Below, piece after piece: positions 8,276 to 16,197 of a stretch of 64,000 bases of DNA. Source of the stretch: Gammaproteobacteria bacterium (GTDB lineage Bacteria; Pseudomonadota; Gammaproteobacteria; Legionellales; Legionellaceae); contig JASBUZ010000030.1 of NCBI GenBank assembly GCA_030147635.1, positions 35,693 to 99,692 on the forward strand, read 5' to 3'. A program made the position numbers and the translations under genes. Each line of letters starts with the position of its first letter. Position 1 is the first letter of the stretch. The notes under the pieces are model-generated. The model was not told where the DNA came from, ran no database searches, and was given only the letters and a program-made list of their open reading frames with translations.

Positions 8276-9191
8276 AGCATTTCCCATAGGACGGTGAAAA
8301 TAGTGGTGTCACCGGCGTTTTGCATGTCTCTTCCGCAGGAAAAAAACGACTCCTATTACGTGCACTCCATCGTGCTGGAACCTCAACCCATGGTCGCTCA
8401 ATCTGACTCATTGTGGCACGCTGCTCGACAAGTATACCTCTTCGTATCTCGCTCAGTAGGTCACCCATCACCTTGTGGCCTATACCCCAACGTTTAGGAA
8501 TACTTTTCAACTTATCCATCATTTTGAGATGTAATAATTGATAACGCTCTTCTGCGGAAAAGCACATTGAATTCTCTTTAAACCATCGCCAAAAGGCCAA
8601 GCCAACCCCTAACTGTTTTGTGTTGGCCATTTGATGCACAACCGGGAAACCACAAGTGTTTCTTTGTTTCAATAACTCAAAACACATACGCTGATTCCAT
8701 CCCGCAGTCCAGGACAAGTCTGTTAAGGTACGTAAATATAGCTCTAAATTGGAAATATCTTGACTATCAATACAAAAAGGAAAACGATGAAGTACTGTAT
8801 ATTCTGGATTCGACCCACAAAATAACAGTTCGAAATACATCGCTTGAGGCAGTCGTCCCAGAGTATATGCGCAGTTCAAAAAGCATAAAGCATTGAAGAA
8901 AGCATACCTTGGTTGTTCGGGAGCTAACAGCCACCCAAGCAAATCTTTCACTCTGTGCGCAGCGCTAATAGCTGTTGCCAACTGCCCAGAGTCAATATAG
9001 CCAAGCGCTAATGCTTCAAGTAATATTCTGCCATATAAAGCAGAAACTCTGGGTTCAGGATACGCAAACAAGATAAATGGGTTACCCACTATTGAGCCAC
9101 CCTGAAGGCTGCTCAAAAACTTTTCGATATGTTGAAGAGACGGCGCCCACCCGGTACTCACACCAAATGCTAAAATGTGTTCTGGAGTCAT
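8265..9191 (-). CDS. Orphan protein of unknown function
   Basis: A 308-residue protein that I do not recognise. It looks soluble and mainly helical, with no signal peptide and no clear transmembrane helix. Aromatic and Cys residues are frequent (FFNALCFLNCAYTLG, GLAFWRWFKENSMCF). The C-terminal 40 residues are basic and low in predicted order (RWSARNRSRFFPAEE). The frame opens at a TTG (9203), but ATG at 9191 is the more likely start; neither has a convincing SD. It stands alone, divergent from grxC, with no operon partner, so function cannot be inferred from context. It could be a host-directed or lineage-specific protein. Confidence 0.6.
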   Translation of the reverse strand: MTPEHILAFGVSTGWAPSLQHIEKFLSSLQGGSIVGNPFILFAYPEPRVSALYGRILLEALALGYIDSGQLATAISAAHRVKDLLGWLLAPEQPRYAFFNALCFLNCAYTLGRLPQAMYFELLFCGSNPEYTVLHRFPFCIDSQDISNLELYLRTLTDLSWTAGWNQRMCFELLKQRNTCGFPVVHQMANTKQLGVGLAFWRWFKENSMCFSAEERYQLLHLKMMDKLKSIPKRWGIGHKVMGDLLSEIRRGILVEQRATMSQIERPWVEVPARWSARNRSRFFPAEETCKTPVTPLFSPSYGKCSNI

Positions 9192-9277
9192 AACATTAGA
9201 CAAAAATTAAGCAGTATACACTAAAGTAAGAGCTGGTTATACTACTCACTAAAGCGTAATAACAAGGAACCTCTATC

Positions 9278-9532
9278 ATGAGTGCAAAGGTAATTATTTA
9301 CAGTACTTCACACTGCCCTTACTGCGTGCGCGCCAAAGAACTTTTAAAGCGTAAAGGTATGAGCTTTACTGAAATCTTAGTCGATCAAAATGACAAACTA
9401 CGCGAGGAAATGATTGCAAAAAGCAATCGAATGACAGTTCCGCAAATTTTTATCAACGATCAGCATATCGGCGGCTGTGATGATTTATATGAACTAGAGC
9501 GCTCAGGAAAACTCAATAATTTAAATGCCTAA
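9278..9532 (+). CDS. grxC: Glutaredoxin 3
   Basis: An 84-aa class I dithiol glutaredoxin. It reduces disulfides and glutathione mixed disulfides in the cytoplasm using glutathione. The active site CPYC is at residues 13-16 after a beta strand (KVIIYSTSH). TVPQIFI supplies the cis-Pro, and GGCDDL is the glutathione-binding loop. Length and motifs match GrxC of Proteobacteria. AAGGAA lies about eight bases before the ATG. The gene is monocistronic: the upstream orphan gene is divergent and the downstream oxygenase is convergent. Confidence 0.93.
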   Translation: MSAKVIIYSTSHCPYCVRAKELLKRKGMSFTEILVDQNDKLREEMIAKSNRMTVPQIFINDQHIGGCDDLYELERSGKLNNLNA

Positions 9533-9608
9533 ATCCAACGTTTAGAATTTTGAGCGTGACATCCAAAAGCGCTTAGATTCCTGGACTAAGTTAAGAGATA
9601 AAAAGTAA

Positions 9609-11231
9609 TCATCCAAGCCCTGACCCCGTAAACCAAGAGCCATGCAAGCCATGAGGCACACGATGTGGCATTTTAATCGATGCCACAGGCTTTTTAGTAA
9701 TTTTCTGAGCATCCAAGAGCACAAAGTGGCTAGAATCTTCTGTTCTATCGTAAACAAAAAAGCCAACCCAGCCTGAGTCTTCTATCGGCTTGTCTTCAGC
9801 CGGATTTGGAATGAAAACTGGCTCCCCTACCTCAAAATTTTCACCAAAGTCATGGGTATAGGTTCTTCTGGTTTTCAGATCAAACTGAATGATTGCATGA
9901 AAAGAATGAATATGCCCGAGTGTTTTGACTGGTGCATAAATATAACGATATGGTTTTGAGAGATACGCCTCATTAATACGAGGAAATTCGATACGCTTAT
10001 CAATCAGTAAATGACTCACGGCATGCATTTCTTTGGTGTGAATCACCATACGATGCAGGGCCGGTGCATCCGTGTGCAATGCATCACCCAAGGTAAAGGT
10101 TTCATGGCGAATATAATCAATGATTAATTCATCTCCCTCTTCATAACCATTGGCAAAGTGATATACAAAAAATGGATCGACTGCTACGCGTGTTTCTATT
10201 TTGGTTTTACGGTGTACCAAAATAATGGTGGTGTTTAAGTCAGGCCTCCAATGCAGCAATTGTCCTTCAATCCAATACGCTTTCGCATCAAACACCGCAG
10301 GACAATCAAAAAAGACCAGATAATTTTCTGTCAAAACAAAATCATGCACCATTGTCACATAAGACTTATTCACCTGTTTCTCATCCACTAAATGCCCCTC
10401 GGCACTAAAATGATAAATCTTAAGTTTGGGAGACATCGCATCATAGGTAAAGGCATATAACTCACCGGTCTTCGGGTCGCGTCTGGTATGCGCATTCATA
10501 TGAAAATCGTCTGAATACCCCTCAGGTTTCCAGGGTCCAATGGTCTCAAGCTCTTTTGAAACTTCATAAGGAGGGGCTGCCTCATACATTGCTAAGTACT
10601 TTTCACCCACCTGGGTCACATGAATAGACGCTGTATTTTTGATAGGCCCTATGTCTGCGGTTGCAGGGTCTTTGCCAACTAATTTGGGGTCAACTGGAAT
10701 AATACGGCTAATGCCTCCGTAGAGCGCTTCTCCTGCACGCTTTTCTGCCTGGAGTCCTGCTGTTTGAACGTAACGATTACGATAGTGGGCCTTACCCTCT
10801 CGAATTTCAACCGCATGTAACATGCCATCCCCATCGATGGGATAGGTATAACTAATGGGCAAAAAAGCGGGGTTTGGTCCGTTGCGTACATACATGCCAT
10901 TTAAGTGCTCTGGCAACTCACCTTCTACCATCAAGTTGCTCTGAGTAACTTCATCTTGAATAGGGGCATAATTTCCTTGCTTGAAGTCATCCAAAAGTGG
11001 ATTTGCCTTAATGTGGCTTTGCTGCCTAAATAAAAATCCTTGATACCAATCAGGAAACCAAATCGTAAAAGCAAGCGCCAAAATTACAAAAAAGACATCA
11101 AGTCCAAGCAGTGTTGGCGTTTCAATCCCCAAAAAAAGACTGACTCCCACTTTCAAAAGTGTGATAGCCCAAACAAAAGCGATGATATAAATCGTCTTTT
11201 TGTAAACCGGGTAAAGCAATGCTTTCAACAT
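9609..11231 (-). CDS. Carotenoid cleavage oxygenase with N-terminal membrane anchor
   Basis: A 540-aa member of the RPE65/carotenoid cleavage dioxygenase family, non-heme Fe(II) enzymes that cleave carotenoids, apocarotenoids or stilbenoids with O2. The four iron-ligand histidines are visible as His248 (NAHTRRD), His296 (MVHDF), His358 (VYHFANG) and His530 (GLHGSW). The family's N-terminal strand appears as YVRNGPNP (about 114-121). Unusually, about 70 residues precede the catalytic domain and hold two hydrophobic helices (about 13-34 and 41-59), so the enzyme is probably anchored in the inner membrane near its lipid substrate. No carotenoid biosynthesis gene is in the window, so the substrate is unknown. 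ATG at 11231 follows a GGGAATAG-type SD. Confidence 0.88.
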   Translation of the reverse strand: MLKALLYPVYKKTIYIIAFVWAITLLKVGVSLFLGIETPTLLGLDVFFVILALAFTIWFPDWYQGFLFRQQSHIKANPLLDDFKQGNYAPIQDEVTQSNLMVEGELPEHLNGMYVRNGPNPAFLPISYTYPIDGDGMLHAVEIREGKAHYRNRYVQTAGLQAEKRAGEALYGGISRIIPVDPKLVGKDPATADIGPIKNTASIHVTQVGEKYLAMYEAAPPYEVSKELETIGPWKPEGYSDDFHMNAHTRRDPKTGELYAFTYDAMSPKLKIYHFSAEGHLVDEKQVNKSYVTMVHDFVLTENYLVFFDCPAVFDAKAYWIEGQLLHWRPDLNTTIILVHRKTKIETRVAVDPFFVYHFANGYEEGDELIIDYIRHETFTLGDALHTDAPALHRMVIHTKEMHAVSHLLIDKRIEFPRINEAYLSKPYRYIYAPVKTLGHIHSFHAIIQFDLKTRRTYTHDFGENFEVGEPVFIPNPAEDKPIEDSGWVGFFVYDRTEDSSHFVLLDAQKITKKPVASIKMPHRVPHGLHGSWFTGSGLG

Positions 11232-11343
11232 ATCTATTCCCTGATAACGGATTGAGTCATTACTCTCATTATTTGTATCATTTCACGTAAAGTCAAAGCC
11301 GGACTATACTCATTTTAAATACACGCAAAAAATTGATGAGACC

Positions 11344-12543
11344 GTGACTAAAATTTCTTTAACAACGCTTCTCCTCGGTAGCCTGATTATGCCTATGGCA
11401 TTTTCTGACTCACCCTCAGAAAAAGCACCAATAGGTCAGGAAAAAAATGATGAGTGGCTTGCCGACTTAAGTGGTATACCCAGCCGAGAAGAAATTGAAA
11501 AATACTCTAAACAAGTCGATGAAGTCATGAAACGTGAAAAAAATAAGCGTTGTACATCTATTAATCCACGTCTTAGAAAAATGATCTTTTTACACTTTTT
11601 GGTTTATCAACATCTAGTCAATAAACGCTCTGTCTATTTAACTGAAAAAAATACTTATCACTGGGCACACGTGTTTGGCATGTTACTCAAAGAAAGTAGT
11701 GGCGACCCAACCAATGTCACCAGTATGAAAGGTCGCGCATACACCACCTACCAAGCTAAATCTGACTTAAATCGATGGAGGAAAATTACCCATAGCTCCC
11801 AAAATGGAAAAATTCCAATCAACTACCAAACTAATTTTGGTCTCACACAACTCTCAGTCGACAGGCTGTTTGTTGCTTTACAACTTGCAAGAGAGCCCGC
11901 CTACTTCAAAGGCAAAAAACAGCAGGGCTTGAATACTGCCGTTGCCATTCGAAGACTAATTTGGTTTTATCAAGATTTCGCACAAGGCCGTCTCACACAA
12001 GAGCATGACCGGATTCATCAGCATGAACGAGGCAACCCAGAATATTCTGCAAGACTTGCTTTTGGCACCAGTATGGCGCTCACTTTATGCGGTACCAATT
12101 ACATGTTTCGTGAAGGATATCATAAGAAAGAAGGTGGCGTTGCCGACTTAACCAAAGCCATGACCTCAATTGCCTACTGCAAATTAGGGAGCTCCAAAGC
12201 GGGTTACGGCGCTAATAAAATCAATGAGCAATGCTTTGCTGAGTGGGTCACACTGTGTCCTACATTAAACTTCGACATTGCGATGCTCACCCCGCTTAAG
12301 TATTTTGCGACCCGCGACGAGCCTCCTGTTTGCCAGGATACTTTTAACGCGTTACTTACCAAAAAACCAACTGCCCAGAAAAAAGAAATACAAAAACCAA
12401 AGGTACGACAAGCCAAAAAAATCACCCCACAAAACGACAATCAATTTGGCTGGAGAGCAAAAAAATTGTTAAACTCAGCATCAGAAATACTGAATAATTT
12501 TGTCTCGAGCATCAAGTCTCAGGCAAATAAGCATGAAGGATAA
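11344..12543 (+). CDS. Exported protein with lysozyme/transglycosylase-like motif
   Basis: A 399-aa protein with a signal peptide (1-21, cleavage near AFS). It starts at GTG (11344); the next in-frame Met would remove the signal. The middle contains LLKESSGDP (Glu117) and NFGLTQLS (164-171), resembling the E-S-x-G...G-L-x-Q signature of soluble lytic transglycosylases. I infer a periplasmic peptidoglycan-active fold, but the family is not certain. Cysteines occur at 70 and in the C-terminal half. The C-terminus (about 340-399) is Lys-rich and probably flexible. It is the first gene of a tightly coupled trio: its TAA overlaps the next gene's ATG as TAATG. Confidence 0.65.
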   Translation: MTKISLTTLLLGSLIMPMAFSDSPSEKAPIGQEKNDEWLADLSGIPSREEIEKYSKQVDEVMKREKNKRCTSINPRLRKMIFLHFLVYQHLVNKRSVYLTEKNTYHWAHVFGMLLKESSGDPTNVTSMKGRAYTTYQAKSDLNRWRKITHSSQNGKIPINYQTNFGLTQLSVDRLFVALQLAREPAYFKGKKQQGLNTAVAIRRLIWFYQDFAQGRLTQEHDRIHQHERGNPEYSARLAFGTSMALTLCGTNYMFREGYHKKEGGVADLTKAMTSIAYCKLGSSKAGYGANKINEQCFAEWVTLCPTLNFDIAMLTPLKYFATRDEPPVCQDTFNALLTKKPTAQKKEIQKPKVRQAKKITPQNDNQFGWRAKKLLNSASEILNNFVSSIKSQANKHEG

Positions 12544-12989
12544 TGAAGCTAGTCACTTTCTTAAAAATGCCACATCGCACCTTGTTCCTACTCAATTTTT
12601 TCTTGTGTGGTGTGGCAAGAACACTAACACTCTGCATGCCTTACCGACGCTTATCTGCCTATTTTGGTAAGCCTTGCCAAATACTGGTCGCATCCACCTT
12701 AGTCTCCTCCGCACAACAAAAGCAGGCTATCCTCATTGGACGTAGTATTCGTCTGGCAGCACGCTACACCCCTTGGCACTCAAACTGCCTAACCAAGGCT
12801 CTTGTTGCAAGATTTTGGTGCAAAAGGTATCATATCCCCTACCTATTGTTTATTGGTGTCACTAAAGAGAAAAAACCACTCCTAGAACGCGAAGCCCATG
12901 CCTGGCTAACAACAGGACCTATCGCGATCACCGGAGGAAATTGCTTAGAGTCACACCACGTTATTTCTAGTTATTCCAATGTGCTTTAA
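12543..12989 (+). CDS. Lasso-peptide-B2-like transglutaminase-fold cysteine protease
   Basis: A 148-aa protein of the Transglut_core3 (PF13471) type, the fold of lasso peptide maturation protease B2. It has an N-terminal hydrophobic stretch (about 12-32), then the catalytic region RYTPWHSNCLTKAL with Cys82, and EAHAWL with His119. The third catalytic residue (usually Asp in the following strand) is not evident; the stretch reads LTTGPIAITGG. In lasso systems B2 cleaves the leader peptide. Here there is no asparagine-synthetase-like cyclase and no recognisable precursor, so I call it B2-like only. Start and stop codons overlap both neighbours (TAATG upstream, 11 nt downstream), so its product is probably made in step with the two exported proteins. 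Confidence 0.75.
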   Translation: MKLVTFLKMPHRTLFLLNFFLCGVARTLTLCMPYRRLSAYFGKPCQILVASTLVSSAQQKQAILIGRSIRLAARYTPWHSNCLTKALVARFWCKRYHIPYLLFIGVTKEKKPLLEREAHAWLTTGPIAITGGNCLESHHVISSYSNVL

Positions 12990-13515
12990 ACATTTAAACT
13001 TTTGTTTACTTTTGCTTGGTAGTACGTATTCAACTGCCTATGCCAATAAACCCGATGTTGAGCTGGCTGCTTACTGTATCCAGTCCGGTGGTTTCGTTGA
13101 GACCATGCAAGCTGAATTCTCAACCAATCATGGCATCGTACACGGCCTAACCAAATCATTCTGTGAATTTCATATCAATGGTGGCACCCTCTCGATTGGA
13201 CTCGAAACCTTTGCCACCCCCACACCAAACATCGCTGCAACTTATGCTAAAACATTAATGCCTATCGATGCAAACTCACCCTTATGGCGTGGCAGTGCCG
13301 GTAACCCTTCGTTTAATGTTTGTAAAAACCTAGGCGGATCTGCCATTGGAGATTTTGCTATGGGTGGTTTTGCCAGTCATGCCGGGCAGTCTGATATCTG
13401 TGTATTTGGAGATGCTTCTATGATTAGCGCTTGGTCTCTCATTTATATGGCCAATCATCGCGAAGGCTTTGATGAAGTCAAAGCACTAATACGCTCAACC
13501 CCCATTAAAAATTAG
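12979..13515 (+). CDS. Exported two-module Cys-Gly-Gly protein (DUF333-like)
   Basis: A 178-aa protein with a signal peptide (1-22, ending TAYA). The mature chain holds two similar halves. The first begins AAYCIQSGG (Cys33) and ends FCEF (Cys62). The second begins NPSFNVCKNLGG (Cys115) and ends ICVFGDASMISAW (Cys141). This Cys-x-x-x-Gly-Gly ... Cys-x-Phe layout resembles the small DUF333/hemolysin-related periplasmic module, here duplicated, with one probable disulfide per half. It overlaps the B2-like gene by 11 nt and is the last gene of the trio. It could be a substrate or partner of the other two, which is inference from coupling. Its stop overlaps that of the convergent flavoprotein gene. 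Confidence 0.6.
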   Translation: MCFKHLNFCLLLLGSTYSTAYANKPDVELAAYCIQSGGFVETMQAEFSTNHGIVHGLTKSFCEFHINGGTLSIGLETFATPTPNIAATYAKTLMPIDANSPLWRGSAGNPSFNVCKNLGGSAIGDFAMGGFASHAGQSDICVFGDASMISAWSLIYMANHREGFDEVKALIRSTPIKN

Positions 13516-14585
13516 CCATATAAAAATTTGCTCGCAAACTTACGATGCAGAACAGGAATCAAGGTCACCCACTTCAGCATCCATAAAGCCGCTTTTCGCT
13601 TCACCGGATTTTTGGCAGTTATGAGTTTTCGTAAAAGCTCAGAGCCTGCAATAATGCGCTTGCCTTCTTTGTAGCGGGAAGCCGTATATGCTTCAATGTC
13701 TCCTCCAACCAGCTTTTCAGCTAAGTCTGCGGCATCTGCAATACCAAGATTCATACCACGGCCACCAGCAGGAGAATGTGAGTGTGCAGCATCACCCGCT
13801 AAAAAAACACGTCCTTTCTGATATTGTTTCACTTGAGCCACTCTAATTTTAAACTCACTTTCTCGTCGAATGTTCTGAATATCTAACTCAAATGGCATAT
13901 CATCTAATACGCGCTTGGTGTTGGAAACAAATCGAAATCGACGGGTTCCAATGGGGGCTACAAAAATAACCTTGCCACCAGCAAGTGAAAAGAGCGACAC
14001 CCCCTTAGTGGCATATGGCCAATCACTCACATCGACGTCCGCAATAGACCAAGTTTCTTTTAAGTCAAAACCATCTGCTTCGATATCTAGCAGCTGCCGG
14101 GTTAAACTATGTATGCCATCAGCCCCGATGACATAATCCGCTCGCAATGTTTGTTCTGCGGTCGTCACCACTGTCACCCCACTTTCATCTGAAGTCATAT
14201 CCTCCATCTCAGTATCGTAGTGAATCACACCTCCCAATGCTATCAGTGCTTCACGCAAAACTGCCTCGGTTTCATCTTGCGGCAAACCCAACATAAAGTT
14301 GTACCCGTATTGCACTGGAGACGCTGCTGTTAACTTAAGCTTGGCCCAAGGCGCTCTCACACGATAAAAGTCAGCCTCCTCATACTGAATACCTCGCGCC
14401 AGTAATTTTTCCGTAACGCCTGAGGCTTCCAAAACTTTTAGGCTATGCGGATTAATCCCCACGGCACGCGATAAAGTAGACCCTTGCTTTTTCCTATCAA
14501 TCACCTCAACTGACACACCTCTTCGCGCAAGCTCTATGCCTACGGTAAGCCCTGTGGGTCCTGCACCAATAATCAAAACACGCAT
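13512..14585 (-). CDS. FAD-dependent aromatic hydroxylase-like monooxygenase
   Basis: A 357-aa group A flavoprotein monooxygenase (PHBH/UbiH-like fold). The FAD dinucleotide-binding motif GAGPTG lies at about 8-13, and the second FAD motif, VFLAGDAAHSHSP followed by GGRGMNLGIADA, at about 265-290. A D-G motif (IGADGIHS) lies between them. Length and the short C-terminus resemble MhpA- or tetracycline/rifampicin-hydroxylase-like enzymes, but the substrate cannot be read from sequence. ATG at 14585 is preferred to the adjacent GTG (14588), with GGGAG further upstream. It stands between two plus-strand genes and is not in an operon. Confidence 0.8.
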   Translation of the reverse strand: MRVLIIGAGPTGLTVGIELARRGVSVEVIDRKKQGSTLSRAVGINPHSLKVLEASGVTEKLLARGIQYEEADFYRVRAPWAKLKLTAASPVQYGYNFMLGLPQDETEAVLREALIALGGVIHYDTEMEDMTSDESGVTVVTTAEQTLRADYVIGADGIHSLTRQLLDIEADGFDLKETWSIADVDVSDWPYATKGVSLFSLAGGKVIFVAPIGTRRFRFVSNTKRVLDDMPFELDIQNIRRESEFKIRVAQVKQYQKGRVFLAGDAAHSHSPAGGRGMNLGIADAADLAEKLVGGDIEAYTASRYKEGKRIIAGSELLRKLITAKNPVKRKAALWMLKWVTLIPVLHRKFASKFLYG

Positions 14586-14686
14586 CACTCAGTCACTCCC
14601 TGTCAATCATATCAACAAGTATAGCTCTTTTCGTTTCTAACAATATGTTATAGCATGAGACCAAATATCTATTTACAGGATGTATG

Positions 14687-15547
14687 ATGCCGAAGCTTCC
14701 CAACAAGCTCACAGCTTTTGGGCTTACCCTAGATTTAAGCTGGGACAAGATTGACCGCCCCAGAGCAAAACATCTCGAGTGCATCCCTAACGCCAAACAG
14801 TTTTATCTTTCCATTCCAGACACAGTACGGTGTTTGGCTCTACCTGAGGCGAATCAAGTTATTATTGATCGACTCGATGACACGATAACACTCGATACCG
14901 TCAATGCATGGCTGCTTGGCACAGTACTCGCTTATGTCCTGCAATATCATGGTTATCTGGTTTTGCATGGCTCTGCCGTTTTAGTCAATGGGCGCGCTAT
15001 TTTATTCAGTGGTAAATCAGGGGCAGGGAAGTCCACCCTCGCTCATGCCTTCGTACAACAAGGACATCAGTTCATCACTGATGATGTCATCGTCATCCAG
15101 TATACTGATGGCAATGAACCCCATATACAGAGAGGCCCAAGTCACGCAAAGCTCTGGCAAGATACCATGCAACATTTCCGGCATAACATAGGCACAGCCA
15201 CACCTATTCTGCAAAAAATGAATAAATATCTCATGCCCATTCAGACATCCCAAGCAGAAGCTCAAAGTTTTCCGGTAGCTGGATTTTATGAAATCAACAG
15301 AGCTACAGAACAACCACAAGTACAGGCCCTAAAAGGCACTGAGGCATTGAAAACTATTATGGAAAATGCCTACCGATACTTTATGCTAAAGCCTTTAGGA
15401 AAGGTAGAAACTTTTTTTCATCAATGCCATTTGTTAGCACAACAGATCAGTGTCAATAAACTTTTTCGGGTTGAAGAATTGAGTGCATTAGATGAACTCA
15501 CCGAATATATCATCAACTTTCACTCAGTTCATACCAGATGTGGCTAA
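14687..15547 (+). CDS. HPr-kinase-like P-loop ATPase
   Basis: A 286-aa protein with the HprK C-terminal-type kinase fold. The strand-loop HGSAVLVNGRAILFSG runs directly into Walker A GKSGAGKST (about 109-117), followed by GHQFITDDVIVI, the HprK-like acidic strand. Such stand-alone HprK-like ATPases, without the PTS regulatory domain, are frequent beside lasso-peptide and other RiPP genes and in PTS-less bacteria. A B2-like protease lies 1.7 kb away, but no precursor is seen. The second of two ATGs (14687) is preferred because AGGA is six bases upstream of it. It probably shares a transcript with the phosphoribosyltransferase gene, which starts three bases after its stop. Confidence 0.75.
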   Translation: MPKLPNKLTAFGLTLDLSWDKIDRPRAKHLECIPNAKQFYLSIPDTVRCLALPEANQVIIDRLDDTITLDTVNAWLLGTVLAYVLQYHGYLVLHGSAVLVNGRAILFSGKSGAGKSTLAHAFVQQGHQFITDDVIVIQYTDGNEPHIQRGPSHAKLWQDTMQHFRHNIGTATPILQKMNKYLMPIQTSQAEAQSFPVAGFYEINRATEQPQVQALKGTEALKTIMENAYRYFMLKPLGKVETFFHQCHLLAQQISVNKLFRVEELSALDELTEYIINFHSVHTRCG

Positions 15548-15550
15548 AAA

Positions 15551-16197
15551 ATGGAAAAGTTTACCGATCGTTCCCATGCGGGAAAACAACTTGCAAACCA
15601 ATTAAAAGCTTACAAACATCAAAAGAATGTTCTTGTTTTAGGTTTGCCTCGTGGCGGGGTTCCTGTTGCTTATGAAGTAGCCAAAGCCCTTTCCGTCCCT
15701 CTCGACATTTTCATTGTACGAAAACTCGGGGTTCCAGGACATAAAGAACTTGCGATGGGGGCTATTGCAAGCGGCGGAGTCGTGCGTTTTAACCAAGATA
15801 TTCTTCGCATGCTTCATCTAGATAAAAAGCAATTGATAATGTACTGCAATCAGAACGAGCAGAGCTATCCCGGCGAGAGCAAGTGTATCGTGGCCACTTA
15901 CCGCCCCAAGACTTTTCAAAAAAAACCATTATTCTTGTCGACGACGGTATTGCGACCGGTGCGAGCATTCAAGCTGCAATCAAAGCATTACACCAGTATC
16001 ATCCAGCCGCCCTGATTGTCGCAGTTCCTACCGCCTCCCATGAAGCTTGTGAAGCATTAGAACCCCTGGTTGATGATGTGATTTGTCTACTCAAACCCAT
16101 AGCTTTTCATGCTGTGGGCCTATGGTATGAGGATTTTACACAAACTACAGATGAAGAAGTCATTGAGCTACTCAAAAAAACAAACGAAGTCACTTAA
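15551..16197 (+). pseudogene. Phosphoribosyltransferase, interrupted by a single-base frameshift
   Basis: A type I phosphoribosyltransferase-like protein split over two frames. Frame one gives 15551 to about 15835 ([34 protein letters not shown]). The second frame continues from about 15836 with [16 protein letters not shown], the PRPP-binding motif [10 protein letters not shown] and a normal C-terminus ending at 16197. Adding one G beside base 15835 restores the expected LDNVLQ reading and one 216-residue protein. The original frame runs on only to 16015 with unrelated residues. The change is a real inactivating mutation or a sequence error. This family often sits near PRPP-synthetase and AMP/thymidine-phosphorylase genes, as here. 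It is convergent with, and overlaps, the PRPP-synthetase-like gene. Confidence 0.85.

Noticed and set aside
8336-8353. 17-bp identity between the orphan gene near 8336-8353 and the region before the helicase-ankyrin gene near 24412-24428
   Set aside because: A-rich word, lies within coding sequence in one case, and flanks do not match; judged chance.
12543-13515. Lasso peptide biosynthetic cluster
   Set aside because: Only the B2-like protease is present; no asparagine-synthetase-like cyclase, B1 protein, transporter or precursor was found.
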